A DNA stretch of 39,585 nt from Pseudoalteromonas shioyasakiensis (GCF_022398475.1 NZ_JAKEVM010000027.1:1-39585); one strand, 5' to 3'. Positions 26,169 to 35,728 are shown, numbered from the stretch's first letter. Notes: generated by a model not told the origin, from the sequence alone. Numbers and translations: made by a program.

Positions 26169-26560
26169 AAATGCTTCCTCGAGCCGCGTGGCTGTAATCC
26201 TAAGTGTATGGGGGCAAAAAACAATTACTCAAGTCAGAAATATCAGTTTCATTATTTACCCATACACTTGAAGCTCAATCTTGCCATTGTGAGTCACAAT
26301 ATACAATTGCTTTGGTGGCACTTCATTGTTGCTAAAACGGTTAAAAATACAATTTAGGCTTTTTCCTTGAGGATATTAGACCTTTTAACTAATATAAAAG
26401 ACTGAGGCTAAACATAATAATTCAGGCAAGATATTGTTTTAGATCAAAGGGAAGATGAAATTATTAAAAGTTTCACAGTTAACACTATGTCCCCCCTTCC
26501 CTTACATTTTTCTGAGACTATAATCCGCACACCATAAAAAAGTATATTTCGAGGACTCAT
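26169..26560. promoter_or_regulatory. gshA-aer divergent intergenic region (392 bp)
   Basis: No convincing gene is present. The region holds an 11-bp inverted repeat AAGTGTATGGG/CCCATACACTT (26202-26212 and 26259-26269) in the gshA leader. It also has a perfect odd-centred palindrome ATTGTGA-G-TCACAAT (26286-26300), an FNR-like site (26434-26447), and a TATAAT (26519-26524) ahead of aer. A short plus-strand frame at 26157-26357 is antisense to the gshA start and looks random. Confidence 0.6.
26434..26447. promoter_or_regulatory. FNR-like site upstream of the aerotaxis receptor
   Basis: TTGTT-TTAG-ATCAA differs at one base from the FNR consensus TTGAT-N4-ATCAA. With TATAAT at 26519-26524 as -10, its centre would be about 90 bp before the transcription start, a position used by class I activators. 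FNR/EtrA control of aer is inferred. Confidence 0.45.
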
Positions 26561-28108
26561 ATGCGTCGTGGGCAAGAAATCGTCAATCAAGAAGTGACAT
26601 ACTCAGATAATCAAGAGCTTGTCTCTACCACAGATTTACGCGGTGTAATCACATACGTAAATAAGGAATTTTGTACTATAGCAGGTTACACCGAAGAAGA
26701 GCTTCTCGGAAAAAATCATAATATTGTACGCCACCCTGATATGCCTAAAGCGGCATTTAAAGAGATGTGGGAAAAACTTAAAGAGGGCCACTCTTGGCGT
26801 GGCATGGTAAAAAATCGCTGTAAAGATGGTCGCTACTATTGGGTTGATGCGTTCGTTACACCTATATATGAACATGGCCAGTTAGTTGGCTATCAATCAG
26901 TGCGTACCAAGCCATCTGAACAATTAAAAACCCGTGCGATGGCCCTTTACACTAAAATTAATGACGGTAAATCAATCGCATCATTTCGTGAGAATATTTC
27001 ACTTAGACAAATAGTGTCTGCGATTTTATTAATTGCAGGCATTGTTGGTTTAGCTGTGGCCGCCTCATGGATGATTGCTATAGCCGCATGTGTCCTTGTA
27101 GCACTACTTTTTGCTTTAAATTATGACGAACTCGTAGTTACGCCAAGACATTTAAAGCAGCAACGTGCAGAGTTTGATTCAGTATCACGTTATGTGTATT
27201 CGGGCTCGCACCCATTTAGTATTGCTGCCTATAATCAGCAAATGCTGTTCGCTAAGCTTAGAACTGTATTAGGTCGTGTTAAAGACTCTACTTACTCATT
27301 TAAAGACATTGCTACCAACTTAGATAAACAATCGTCACTAACCGAGCAAGGTATTGCTGCACAAGGCCAGCGTTTAAGTGATATTGCTACGGCAATGACA
27401 CAAATGAGTGCGACTATTGGCGAAATTTCAGCTAATACCCATCACACTGCTGATAAGGTTAAAACCACTTACCAAAGCTGTAACGATATCAAACTGCATA
27501 TTGAAGATAATAGCAGCATGGTGACTGATCTAGCTAACCAGGTAGAGCAAGCAGCCACTACCGCTAACTCTCTTGCTAGTGAAGCTGACAAAATAGGCCA
27601 AGTAATGAGTGAGATTGAAGGCATTGCTGAACAAACAAACTTATTAGCGCTGAATGCAGCAATTGAGGCAGCACGTGCAGGTGAGCATGGCCGTGGTTTT
27701 GCGGTTGTAGCAGATGAAGTACGCGCACTTTCTTCACGCACGCAAAATGCGACGGCACAAATTCATAGCTCAATTAAAGAGATCCAAGATACGTTATTTA
27801 GCTGGTCTAAAGTGATGCAATCAACTAAAGCGCAAGCAGATAGTTGTGTTGATACGACTGCTCACACTCAAACTGAGCTTGCGAGCATCTTCGCACAAAT
27901 TGATGAAATATCAGGCCTTGCGACGGAGATTTCGACGGCTGCTGAGGAACAACAAGTTGTCAGCACCGATATACGCGAAAATGTAGAAAGCATTAAAGGA
28001 CACAGCGAAGAGAACTTAAAGCTTAGCTACAACGTGGCTAAAGATGCAGCGGGGCTTGTTGAAGGCTCACGCAAAGTTAACGATATGCTGTTAACCTTTA
28101 AAGTTTAA
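26561..28108 (+). CDS. aer: PAS-domain aerotaxis receptor, Aer-like methyl-accepting protein
   Basis: The 515-residue protein resembles E. coli Aer. A cytoplasmic N-terminal PAS domain at about 15-118 ([37 protein letters not shown], Trp79 in [10 protein letters not shown]) should bind FAD and sense redox or electron-transport state. A membrane hairpin lies at about 148-187. The signalling domain carries [20 protein letters not shown] and [14 protein letters not shown]. It has no periplasmic sensor and no C-terminal tethering pentapeptide. It is expected to steer the cell towards favourable oxygen through CheA/CheW. The start is the ATG at 26561, five bases after GAGGA. An FNR-like site lies upstream. 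The gene is monocistronic and convergent with clpB. Confidence 0.93.
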   Translation: MRRGQEIVNQEVTYSDNQELVSTTDLRGVITYVNKEFCTIAGYTEEELLGKNHNIVRHPDMPKAAFKEMWEKLKEGHSWRGMVKNRCKDGRYYWVDAFVTPIYEHGQLVGYQSVRTKPSEQLKTRAMALYTKINDGKSIASFRENISLRQIVSAILLIAGIVGLAVAASWMIAIAACVLVALLFALNYDELVVTPRHLKQQRAEFDSVSRYVYSGSHPFSIAAYNQQMLFAKLRTVLGRVKDSTYSFKDIATNLDKQSSLTEQGIAAQGQRLSDIATAMTQMSATIGEISANTHHTADKVKTTYQSCNDIKLHIEDNSSMVTDLANQVEQAATTANSLASEADKIGQVMSEIEGIAEQTNLLALNAAIEAARAGEHGRGFAVVADEVRALSSRTQNATAQIHSSIKEIQDTLFSWSKVMQSTKAQADSCVDTTAHTQTELASIFAQIDEISGLATEISTAAEEQQVVSTDIRENVESIKGHSEENLKLSYNVAKDAAGLVEGSRKVNDMLLTFKV

Positions 28109-28121
28109 ACTTAAATGATAC

Positions 28122-28159
28122 AAAAAAGCCGCATCATAATTGATGCGGCTTTTGTTTTT
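28122..28159. terminator. bidirectional terminator between aer and clpB
   Basis: AAAAGCCGCATCA/TGATGCGGCTTTT (28124-28136 and 28141-28153) is a perfect 13-bp stem with loop TAAT and T-rich flanks on both strands. Confidence 0.9.
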
Positions 28160-28167
28160 AGGGCTAA

Positions 28168-30744
28168 TTAACGACTCGAGAAAACAAGTCCATTCTCATC
28201 AGCATCAATATGGATGATGGCACCTGGTTGGTAATCCCCTCCGAGCAGGCGCTGTGCTAATGGGTTTTCAATGGTATGTTGAATAGCACGTTTTAAAGGC
28301 CTTGCCCCATACACAGGATCAAAACCACTTTCAGCGATGCGGTCTAAAGCTGCATCCGTAACTTCAAGAATGTAGCCTTTTTCAGTTAATCGCTCACGTA
28401 GCTTACTTAACTGAATATCTGCAATTTCCTTAATGTGCTCGTTAGCAAGTGGATGGAATACCACGGTTTCGTCGATTCGGTTAATAAACTCAGGGCGGAA
28501 CTGACTAACTAATACGCCCATCACTTTTTCTTTTAACCCGGCATAATCATTTGAACCTGCTTGCTCTTGGATAATATCTGAACCCAAGTTAGAGGTCATG
28601 ATGATCACCGTATTTTTAAAATCAACGGTACGGCCCTGACCATCCGTTAATCGCCCATCATCAAGAACTTGCAGTAAGATGTTAAATACATCAGGGTGCG
28701 CTTTTTCGACTTCATCCAATAAAATGACGGAATACGGACGACGGCGTACCGCTTCAGTTAAATAGCCACCCTCTTCATAGCCAACATAACCCGGAGGTGC
28801 ACCGACTAAACGTGCCACCGAATGTTTCTCCATAAACTCCGACATATCAATGCGCACCATGGCATCTTCAGTGTCAAACATGAAGCTGGCTAGTGCTTTG
28901 GTCAGCTCAGTTTTACCCACCCCTGTTGGGCCTAAGAATAAGAATGAGCCGATTGGGCGATTTGGATCAGCAAGCCCTGCGCGAGAACGACGAATTGCAT
29001 TTGCAACAGCTACAACAGCTTCATCTTGACCAATCACTTTGTGGTGTAATTGATCTTCCATTTGCAGTAGCTTTTCACGTTCGCCTTGCAGCATTTTCGA
29101 TACCGGAATACCTGTCCAACGCGATAAAATCTCAGCGATTTCGTCTTCACCTACTTGGTTTTTAAGCAAGCTCATTTCTTGCATTTCAGCTTGTGAAGCA
29201 AGGTCGAGTTTGCGCTCAAGTTCAGGAATACGACCATATTGAAGTTCAGACATACGCTGTAAATCGCTGGCACGACGCGCCACGTCTAAATCAAGGCGTG
29301 CCTGCTCAAGCTCTGCTTTGATAACTTGCGTGCCTTGCAGTGAGGCCTTCTCAGCATTCCACACTTCATCTAGTTCGCGGTATTGCGCTTCAAGTTCAGT
29401 GATCAGCTCTTGCATTTCGGTGCGGCGCTTTTGACTTGCTTCGTCTTTTTCTTTCGCCAACGCATTGTCTTCCAGTTTTAACTGAATAATACGACGCTCA
29501 AGTTTGTCTAAAGACTCTGGTTTTGAGTCAATTTGCAAACGAATTGAAGAACCCGCTTCGTCAATTAAATCTATTGCCTTATCTGGTAATTGGCGATCGC
29601 TGATGTAACGGTGCGACAACTGCGCCGCGGCAACAATGGCCGGATCGGTAATATCAACTGAGTGATGCAGCTCATAACGCTCTTTTAAACCACGTAAAAT
29701 CGCAATGGTGTCTTCAACCGATGGTTCATCAACAAATACCTTTTGGAAACGACGCTCAAGTGCCGCATCTTTTTCAATGTATTGACGATACTCATCAAGA
29801 GTTGTAGCACCCACGCAATGTAACTCACCACGGGCAAGTGCAGGCTTTAACATATTACCCGCATCCATTGCACCGTCTGCTTTACCTGCGCCTACCATAG
29901 TATGAATTTCATCAATAAAGAGGATGACTTGGCCTTCTTCTTTGGCAAGTTCATTCAATACTGATTTTAAACGTTCTTCAAACTCACCACGGTATTTAGC
30001 GCCAGCAACCAAAGCACCTAAGTCGAGCGATAACACTCGCTTGTTTTTTAGGCCTTCAGGTACTTCACCATTGATAATACGTTGTGCAAGGCCCTCAGCG
30101 ATCGCTGTTTTACCTACACCTGGCTCACCAATTAACACCGGATTATTTTTAGTTCGGCGCTGTAAAACTTGGATAGTACGACGAATTTCGTCATCACGAC
30201 CAATAACAGGATCAAGCTTACCTTGCTCTGCTCGCTCAGTTAAATCGATGGTGAATTTTTTTAATGCCTGACGAGTTTCTTCAGCATTTGGGTCTTCTAC
30301 TTTTTGGCCACCACGAATGGCTTCAATTGCAGATTCGATCTTGCTAGAAGTAATATTCAGCGCTTTAAAAATGTCACCTAATGGACCTTTATCATCACAC
30401 GCGGCAAGAACAAACAACTCACTCGAAATGAATTTATCTTTTCGTTTTTGAGCATATTTATCGCATAAGTTAATTAATGAAATCAGGTTATTTGACAGCT
30501 GAACATCGCCACCAATACCTTCAACTTTAAACAGTTTCTCGATTTCTTGGGATAACTTGGTGTTTAACTCATCAGCACTCACACCTGCTTGTGCAAGTAA
30601 CGCACGCACACTTGAACCATTTTGCTGAAGCAATGAATACATTAAATGCACAGGCTCAATAAATTGATGATCGCGCCCAAGTGCTAATGACTGCGCATCT
30701 GAAAGCGCAGATTGAAATTTACTTGTAAATCTATCTAAACGCAT
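28168..30744 (-). CDS. clpB: ATP-dependent disaggregase ClpB
   Basis: ClpB is a hexameric AAA+ chaperone that, with DnaK/DnaJ/GrpE, extracts polypeptides from aggregates after heat stress. The 858-residue protein has the ClpN repeat domain (1-145), a first AAA+ module with GEPGVGKTA and [15 protein letters not shown], and the coiled-coil M-domain (about 400-520, rich in Glu, Arg and Leu). The second AAA+ module has [14 protein letters not shown] and [14 protein letters not shown], and the protein ends in the small domain. No ClpP-binding IGF loop is expected. The initial methionine is [12 protein letters not shown] sigma-32 promoter lies 34-64 bp upstream, so heat-shock induction is expected. 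The order rluD-pgeF-clpB is as in E. coli. Confidence 0.98.
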   Translation of the reverse strand: MRLDRFTSKFQSALSDAQSLALGRDHQFIEPVHLMYSLLQQNGSSVRALLAQAGVSADELNTKLSQEIEKLFKVEGIGGDVQLSNNLISLINLCDKYAQKRKDKFISSELFVLAACDDKGPLGDIFKALNITSSKIESAIEAIRGGQKVEDPNAEETRQALKKFTIDLTERAEQGKLDPVIGRDDEIRRTIQVLQRRTKNNPVLIGEPGVGKTAIAEGLAQRIINGEVPEGLKNKRVLSLDLGALVAGAKYRGEFEERLKSVLNELAKEEGQVILFIDEIHTMVGAGKADGAMDAGNMLKPALARGELHCVGATTLDEYRQYIEKDAALERRFQKVFVDEPSVEDTIAILRGLKERYELHHSVDITDPAIVAAAQLSHRYISDRQLPDKAIDLIDEAGSSIRLQIDSKPESLDKLERRIIQLKLEDNALAKEKDEASQKRRTEMQELITELEAQYRELDEVWNAEKASLQGTQVIKAELEQARLDLDVARRASDLQRMSELQYGRIPELERKLDLASQAEMQEMSLLKNQVGEDEIAEILSRWTGIPVSKMLQGEREKLLQMEDQLHHKVIGQDEAVVAVANAIRRSRAGLADPNRPIGSFLFLGPTGVGKTELTKALASFMFDTEDAMVRIDMSEFMEKHSVARLVGAPPGYVGYEEGGYLTEAVRRRPYSVILLDEVEKAHPDVFNILLQVLDDGRLTDGQGRTVDFKNTVIIMTSNLGSDIIQEQAGSNDYAGLKEKVMGVLVSQFRPEFINRIDETVVFHPLANEHIKEIADIQLSKLRERLTEKGYILEVTDAALDRIAESGFDPVYGARPLKRAIQHTIENPLAQRLLGGDYQPGAIIHIDADENGLVFSSR

Positions 30745-30777
30745 AAGGGTTTACCTATTAAAAAATCTAATTGCTTA

Positions 30778-30808
30778 ATTAATGGGTATGCTTAGTGATT
30801 TGTTCAAG
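30778..30808 (-). promoter_or_regulatory. sigma-32 (heat-shock) promoter of clpB
   Basis: On the minus strand, CTTGAAC (30808-30802), 15 bp, then CCCATTAAT (30786-30778) closely matches the RpoH consensus CTTGAAA-N13-17-CCCCATNT. It lies between pgeF and clpB. Confidence 0.8.
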
Positions 30809-30842
30809 TAAAAGAAGAAAATTTAATCGCAAAAAAGGCGTA

Positions 30843-31565
30843 TTAATTGCGCCAGATCAAGCTCGCCATACGGCCTGTTTGTCCGTCACGGCGATAAGAG
30901 AAAAACTGTGATTTTTCAGTAACAGTACAGTGCTCACCACCATACATTTTGACCACACCTAATTGTGCTAATTGCTGACGTGCTAATAAATAGATATCAG
31001 CCATGTATTTTTCATGTTTGGCTGTAAAAGCTTGTTGATGCTCTGGGTTTTGTGAGCAAAAACACTCTCTTACTTCTTGCCCGACTTCAAATTGTAAAGG
31101 ACCAATAGCTGGGCCTAACCAAGCAATAATATCGCTTGCTGGCGCTTGAAAATGCGAAACCGTGTTTGCCAATATACCTTGCGCTAAACCACGCCAGCCA
31201 CCATGTACAGCAGCGACTTCATCCCCAGAACTCGAACAAAGTAGTACCGGCAAACAGTCTGCTGTCATTATAGCAAGCGGCTGCTTTACTAAACGGGTGT
31301 AGAGCGCATCAGCAGAGCGTAGTTCGCTTAAATCAGACTCTTCATCAATCACGACTACATCGCTGCTATGTGTTTGGTTTAACCACACAGCAGGATTAGG
31401 CAGCTGATTTGCAAGTAAGGCACGATTTGCAAGCACGGCTTGCTCATCATCACCAACATGTAAACCCACATTAAAACTATCAAAGGGTGCAACCGAAACA
31501 CCACCCTGTCGGGTGGTACTCAGCGCGCTAACAGAGTTTGGTGCAGTCCATGCTGGTTTGAACAT
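30843..31565 (-). CDS. pgeF: peptidoglycan editing factor PgeF (YfiH, multicopper-like laccase-fold protein)
   Basis: This is a 240-residue member of the YfiH/LACC1 family. E. coli PgeF has been reported to remove mis-incorporated serine from the cell-wall precursor UDP-MurNAc-L-Ser; purine nucleoside phosphorylase and deaminase activities are reported for relatives. The metal-site residues are visible: His66 in NQTHSSDV, Cys104 in TADCLPVLL and His121 in AAVHGGWRG. It lies 5 bp after rluD, so the two are cotranscribed, and 98 bp before clpB, which has its own heat-shock promoter. Confidence 0.94.
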   Translation of the reverse strand: MFKPAWTAPNSVSALSTTRQGGVSVAPFDSFNVGLHVGDDEQAVLANRALLANQLPNPAVWLNQTHSSDVVVIDEESDLSELRSADALYTRLVKQPLAIMTADCLPVLLCSSSGDEVAAVHGGWRGLAQGILANTVSHFQAPASDIIAWLGPAIGPLQFEVGQEVRECFCSQNPEHQQAFTAKHEKYMADIYLLARQQLAQLGVVKMYGGEHCTVTEKSQFFSYRRDGQTGRMASLIWRN

Positions 31566-31570
31566 AACGC

Positions 31571-32548
31571 TTAGAACTCGATATTTGGGTTTGCTTTAGT
31601 ATCAGCGCGTAATGCTTCTGTCATAGCTGCCATATCATCTGGAATTGGCGCTTGCCAAGTCATTAGCTCACCTGTAATTGGGTGTGCAATTGATAGCTTA
31701 ACAGCATGTAATGCTTGGCGTTTAAAGTCGCGTAGCATTTGAAACAGCTCAGGTGTAGCACCTTTTGGCGGGCGCGGACGACCACCATACAGTTGATCGC
31801 CAACTAATGGATGATTTAAATAAGCCATGTGTACACGGATTTGGTGAGTACGGCCTGTTTCTAGGCGTAAACGTAAGCGTGTATGTGCACGGAATTTTTC
31901 TGCAACACGATAATGCGTCACAGCTGGTTTGCCCATTTCATGCACGGCCATGTGAGTACGTTTTGTTGCATGGCGACCAATTGGTTTTTCAACCATGCCA
32001 CCTGCTGTCATTGTGCCATTACAGATTGCTTCGTATTCACGGGTGAAGTTTTCACGCTTTTGTAAAGCAGAAACTAAATGAGTTTGTGCCGGAATTGTTT
32101 TCGCCACCACCATTAAACCGGTGGTGTCTTTATCTAGACGATGCACAATACCTGCACGAGGCACATTAATGATGTCAGGATAATGATGTAGCAAAGCATT
32201 TAATACCGTGCCATCTGGGTTACCCGCCCCTGGATGTACTACTAATCCCATAGGTTTATTGATCACCAAAATATCATCGTCTTCATAAACGATGTTTAAT
32301 TTGATATTTTGTGCCTCGTATTCACGAGGGGCTTCGATGGTTGTTTCAACACTCACCGTTTCGCCACCGAGTAGTTTTTCGCGCGGTGTGTTTAATATTT
32401 CGCCGTTTACTGTGATTTTATCATCCAAAATCCACGTTTTTATGCGTGAACGAGAATAATCAGGGAACAATTGCGCTAATACTTGGTCTAGACGTTTACC
32501 GCCAAGGTCAATTGGAACCTCGGCTTGGAGAGAAATTTGCTCTGACAT
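31571..32548 (-). CDS. rluD: 23S rRNA pseudouridine synthase RluD
   Basis: RluD makes pseudouridines 1911, 1915 and 1917 in helix 69 of 23S rRNA, needed for normal ribosome assembly and termination. The 325-residue protein has an N-terminal S4 RNA-binding domain (GGKRLDQVLAQLFPDYSRSR) and the RluA-type catalytic domain. Asp139 in IVHRLDKDTTGLMVVAK is the nucleophile, at the same number as in E. coli. The C-terminus carries QIRVHMAYLNHPLVGDQLYG. It is the first gene of rluD-pgeF and is divergent from bamD, the usual gammaproteobacterial arrangement. Confidence 0.97.
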   Translation of the reverse strand: MSEQISLQAEVPIDLGGKRLDQVLAQLFPDYSRSRIKTWILDDKITVNGEILNTPREKLLGGETVSVETTIEAPREYEAQNIKLNIVYEDDDILVINKPMGLVVHPGAGNPDGTVLNALLHHYPDIINVPRAGIVHRLDKDTTGLMVVAKTIPAQTHLVSALQKRENFTREYEAICNGTMTAGGMVEKPIGRHATKRTHMAVHEMGKPAVTHYRVAEKFRAHTRLRLRLETGRTHQIRVHMAYLNHPLVGDQLYGGRPRPPKGATPELFQMLRDFKRQALHAVKLSIAHPITGELMTWQAPIPDDMAAMTEALRADTKANPNIEF

Positions 32549-32585
32549 TAGTAACTTTACCCAATTTACCAGTGCAAGCTGTGCT

Positions 32586-32615
32586 CGACTGGGTTAGAAT
32601 CGCTTTAATATAATA
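32586..32615 (+). promoter_or_regulatory. candidate bamD promoter
   Basis: TCGACT (32586-32591), 18 bp, then a perfect TATAAT (32610-32615), about 60 bp before the bamD ATG. No sigma-E type element (GAACTT/TCTGA) was seen. Confidence 0.5.
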
Positions 32616-32677
32616 CGTATAGTTTACTCGGTTTTCCTCACTTGGCCTAGCCGAAGACATCGAAGGTAAGAAATAAA

Positions 32678-33436
32678 ATGATAAATAAAATAGGGAAACG
32701 TGCTTTCGCCATAGTTTTTTCAGTATCTGTACTTGGCTTAGGTGCCTGTTCATCAGCACCAGACCAAGAAGATATCCAACGCGTTCCTAATAAATCTGCG
32801 CAAGCTTTATATGAAGATGCAAAACAAACATTAGATTCTGGCTTGTATGCTCGTGCAATTGAGCTATTAAGTGCTATTGATTCTCGCTATCCTTTTGGTC
32901 CTTTATCAAAACAAGTACAAATGGACTTAGTATTTGCGCATTATCAAGCAGGTAATACTGAGCAAGCACTAGCAACTATCGACCGTTTCATTCGTTTAAA
33001 CCCAAACCACAAAGATTTAGACTACATGTATTACATGCGTGGCTTGGTAAACATCAAAGCGGATGAAAACGCATTCCAAGAATATTTTGGTGTAGACCGT
33101 GCCGACAGAGACGCAAATCGTACTCGTGTCGCATTTACTGATTTATCAACACTTTTAAAGCGTTTTCCTAACAGTGCCTACGCACCAGAAGCGAAAAAAC
33201 GTTTAGTATGGCTACTGAATAAAATGGCACGCTACGAGTTAAAAGTTGCTGAATACTACTATGAGCGTGAGGCATACCTTGCTGCAGCAAACCGTGGTAA
33301 ATATGTGGTTGAGCACTACTCACAAAGCAGCTACCTTGATCAAGCACTAGAGATCATGGAAAAAAGCTACAACAAGCTGGGTTTACCTGAGTTGAGCGAA
33401 CACGCTAAAGCGACGCGAGAAGCTAACAAGCGTTAA
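32678..33436 (+). CDS. bamD: outer membrane protein assembly factor BamD
   Basis: BamD is the essential lipoprotein of the BAM complex that recognises the C-terminal signal of unfolded outer-membrane proteins and hands them to BamA. The 252-residue protein has a lipoprotein signal with lipobox LGAC, so Cys24 is lipidated. Five TPR-like helical repeats follow (ALYEDAKQTLDSGLYARAIE, SRYPFGPLSKQVQMDLVFAH, AGNTEQALATIDRFIRLNP, SAYAPEAKKRLVWLL, REAYLAAANRGKYVVEHY). Length is standard. The gene is monocistronic with a strong terminator, divergent from rluD. Confidence 0.97.
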   Translation: MINKIGKRAFAIVFSVSVLGLGACSSAPDQEDIQRVPNKSAQALYEDAKQTLDSGLYARAIELLSAIDSRYPFGPLSKQVQMDLVFAHYQAGNTEQALATIDRFIRLNPNHKDLDYMYYMRGLVNIKADENAFQEYFGVDRADRDANRTRVAFTDLSTLLKRFPNSAYAPEAKKRLVWLLNKMARYELKVAEYYYEREAYLAAANRGKYVVEHYSQSSYLDQALEIMEKSYNKLGLPELSEHAKATREANKR

Positions 33437-33450
33437 AATAGACTAAAAGC

Positions 33451-33479
33451 AAAAAAGGCGCCTTAGGCGCCTTTTTTAA
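33451..33479. terminator. bidirectional terminator between bamD and glnB
   Basis: AAAAAAGGCGCC/GGCGCCTTTTTT (33451-33462 and 33466-33477) is a 12-bp stem with a 3-base loop that works in both directions between convergent genes. Confidence 0.9.
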
Positions 33480-33504
33480 TGTTTGCGGTTAATTTAAATT
33501 TGTA

Positions 33505-33879
<375 letters not shown>

Positions 33880-33981
33880 TTAGACAATCCCATTGCTGAT
33901 GGCAAACAAAGCTATGAATTACGGTGATTAAATCAGCAATCATGATATTATTAAACAAAGTGATTCAAAATAGAGACAACA

Positions 33982-34530
33982 ATGAAATCATTACAACGGG
34001 GTTTTACATTATTAGAGCTGATGGTCACGCTTGCTATTGTGGGTATCGTTGCACTGATAGCACTATGGGATAGCTCAGATATGCTTGAAAATGACCGAGC
34101 TGAGAGCTACTTATTAGAATTAAAACGTACACTCAGCTTTGCACGAGCAAAAGCAACAAGTAGTGATGCAATTATTGTTGTTTGTAGTGGCAACACTTCA
34201 AGAGTTGAAAGTAACAGACGAGTTCCATGCTTAAACGATTGGAGCCAAGGTACTGTATTCGTCTTTTTCGATTCAAACCAAAATGGTGTTTACAACCCAA
34301 GAGTTGGCGATATCATTTTAAGAGTCATGGAAGAAGTTCCAGAGAACAGTCAGTTAAATTTCACTGGTGATAACTTTATCACATTTGATACCAGCGGGAT
34401 GCTCACGTCAAATACTGGAAAATTCACTTACTGCCCTTCAAAAGCTGATGACGATAATAACAAACAACTTGAGGTATTTGCCTCAGGGACTGCTTTATAT
34501 ATTGGCAGTACGACAGATGGCTGTAATTAA
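33982..34530 (+). CDS. FimT/GspH-type minor pseudopilin
   Basis: The protein has 182 residues and a class III prepilin signal. PilD would cleave after Gly7 in MKSLQRG, leaving Phe at +1 and Glu at +5 (FTLLELMVTLAIVGIVALIA). The long N-terminal helix is followed by a beta-rich globular domain ending in a Cys pair (FTYCPS, and a final TTDGCN) typical of FimT/FimU and GspH pseudopilins. Such proteins form the tip-priming complex of type IV pili; FimT-type proteins can bind DNA in natural transformation. It is followed 72 bp later by a second FimT-like gene on the same strand. Confidence 0.88.
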   Translation: MKSLQRGFTLLELMVTLAIVGIVALIALWDSSDMLENDRAESYLLELKRTLSFARAKATSSDAIIVVCSGNTSRVESNRRVPCLNDWSQGTVFVFFDSNQNGVYNPRVGDIILRVMEEVPENSQLNFTGDNFITFDTSGMLTSNTGKFTYCPSKADDDNNKQLEVFASGTALYIGSTTDGCN

Positions 34531-34602
34531 GCTTCAGAAATTGACAGCCCACCTTCTCGAATTATAGTTAAATAAACAGCCGCAAATTTGGAATCTTCAA
34601 GG

Positions 34603-35142
34603 ATGAAGGCATTTACAACTCTGCGCAGCCTCAACGGAGCGACGTTAATTGAAAGCCTCGTAGTGCTATCAATTATATCACTCCTGCTGCATATCGCCTT
34701 ATTTGAATATAAGCCACTTCTGGCTACAAACCGTTTAGAAAGCAACATGCAAACGGTGAAAAGAGCGCTGCAGTTTACTCGCCTAAAAGCGCAAACAAAT
34801 GATGCCTATGTCACCTTCTGCGCCTTAAAACACAACAGATGCAACAAAGCTATATGGCACAAATCGTTAACCGTTTTTGTAGACAAAGGCGAACTAGGTG
34901 TATTTGAAAGTGGTGATACTAAACTAATGGAAATCGAAGCAATAAGTAAGTTTGATATGCTGACTTATCCACGTCATTCAGTCACATTTAGCCCAGCAGG
35001 TATGCCGATGGGGCTAGGTAACGGGACATTTATCTACTGCCCAGAATACATAAAAGCAAGCCTCAAAGGGCTTGCAATTAGGGTCAGCCCGATAGGCCGA
35101 GTTAGATTAATTGATACTGATAAATGCCAAACTGATAATTGA
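34603..35142 (+). CDS. second FimT/GspH-type pseudopilin with atypical cleavage site
   Basis: The protein has 179 residues from the ATG at 34603; an in-frame TTG at 34588 would add five. Neither has a well-spaced Shine-Dalgarno. The prepilin leader MKAFTTLRSLNG is followed by ATLIESLVVLSIISLLLHIA, so +1 would be Ala instead of Phe or Met, while Glu at +5 is kept. The C-terminal domain resembles the preceding gene (FIYCPEYIKA, then DTDKCQTDN), so the pair probably arose by duplication followed by strong divergence. A minor pilin of the type IV pilus tip is likely. Its end lies 6 bp from the convergent pilE. Confidence 0.8.
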   Translation: MKAFTTLRSLNGATLIESLVVLSIISLLLHIALFEYKPLLATNRLESNMQTVKRALQFTRLKAQTNDAYVTFCALKHNRCNKAIWHKSLTVFVDKGELGVFESGDTKLMEIEAISKFDMLTYPRHSVTFSPAGMPMGLGNGTFIYCPEYIKASLKGLAIRVSPIGRVRLIDTDKCQTDN

Positions 35143-35148
35143 TAAAGC

Positions 35149-35574
35149 TTATTTACCCCAACAGGTGCTTGAATCAGCAGACCCCGTTGACGTTTTTAAA
35201 CCCGTATCTGAAATAGACAATGTTTTACATTCGGTATCTTGTAATGGTGGGCCTGATTTAGGTGTTGCTTTAAATGCAAATGTACCCGCACTATTGTCTA
35301 CTTCTACAGTAATGGTATAGAAGTTATTTTCTGTAGTACTAGAAACACCTAAATCAGCAATTGTGCTTGTATATTCTCGATTATCAACAAAGTATTGCTC
35401 TTGTTTATTAGCTGCATCTAATAACGAAGTAATTGCCTCAGTTCGAGCGGTACGTTTTACGTGCTCAAAATAACTAGGAATAGCAATGCTAGCGATGATC
35501 CCTAAGATAGCTACAGTAATCATCAGCTCGATTAGCGTAAAACCATTATGACTCTTTGTTCTTATAAAGTTCAT
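35149..35574 (-). CDS. pilE: type IV pilus minor pilin PilE
   Basis: The protein is a 141-residue pilin. Class III leader MNFIRTKSHNG is followed by FTLIELMITVAILGIIASIA and IPSYFEHVKRTARTEAITSL, typical of the PilE-type minor pilins that accompany PilY1. A C-terminal disulphide pair (TECKTLS and SSTCWGK) closes the D-region. It is needed in related species for initiating pilus assembly together with PilV, PilW, PilX and PilY1. It is the last gene of the pilX-pilY1-pilE block but is separated from pilY1 by 154 bp containing a strong hairpin. No intrinsic terminator is visible before the convergent pseudopilin gene. Confidence 0.9.
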   Translation of the reverse strand: MNFIRTKSHNGFTLIELMITVAILGIIASIAIPSYFEHVKRTARTEAITSLLDAANKQEQYFVDNREYTSTIADLGVSSTTENNFYTITVEVDNSAGTFAFKATPKSGPPLQDTECKTLSISDTGLKTSTGSADSSTCWGK

Positions 35575-35686
35575 ATTTTAAAAACCTATATAATTGTTTT
35601 TTTAGAGGAATTACCTCTATTTGTTCTTATCTTAGATGGCTAACAATAATTATGCAATTAAGGCGAGTATTCAAATAGCGACCACA

Positions 35687-35715
35687 TGCTCTGCCTTAAC
35701 ATGTAAGGCAGAGCA
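35687..35715. repeat. perfect 12-bp hairpin between pilY1 and pilE
   Basis: TGCTCTGCCTTA (35687-35698) and TAAGGCAGAGCA (35704-35715) are perfectly complementary around a 5-base loop. The hairpin lies 13 bp after the pilY1 stop. No T-run follows on either strand, so it is not a classical intrinsic terminator. It may be an mRNA-stabilising or processing site that sets different levels of pilY1 and pilE. Confidence 0.65.
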
Positions 35716-35728
35716 GTCACTTAGTGCA

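Noticed and set aside
26286..26300. CRP site
   Set aside because: The half sites TGTGA/TCACA are present, but the spacer is one base instead of six.
26157..26357. short plus-strand frame over the gshA start
   Set aside because: No ribosome site, unusual composition, and it overlaps regulatory inverted repeats; it looks random.
29924..30271. 115-codon plus-strand open frame opposite clpB
   Set aside because: It is a mirror of the conserved AAA+ coding sequence, with no ribosome site and no recognisable domain.
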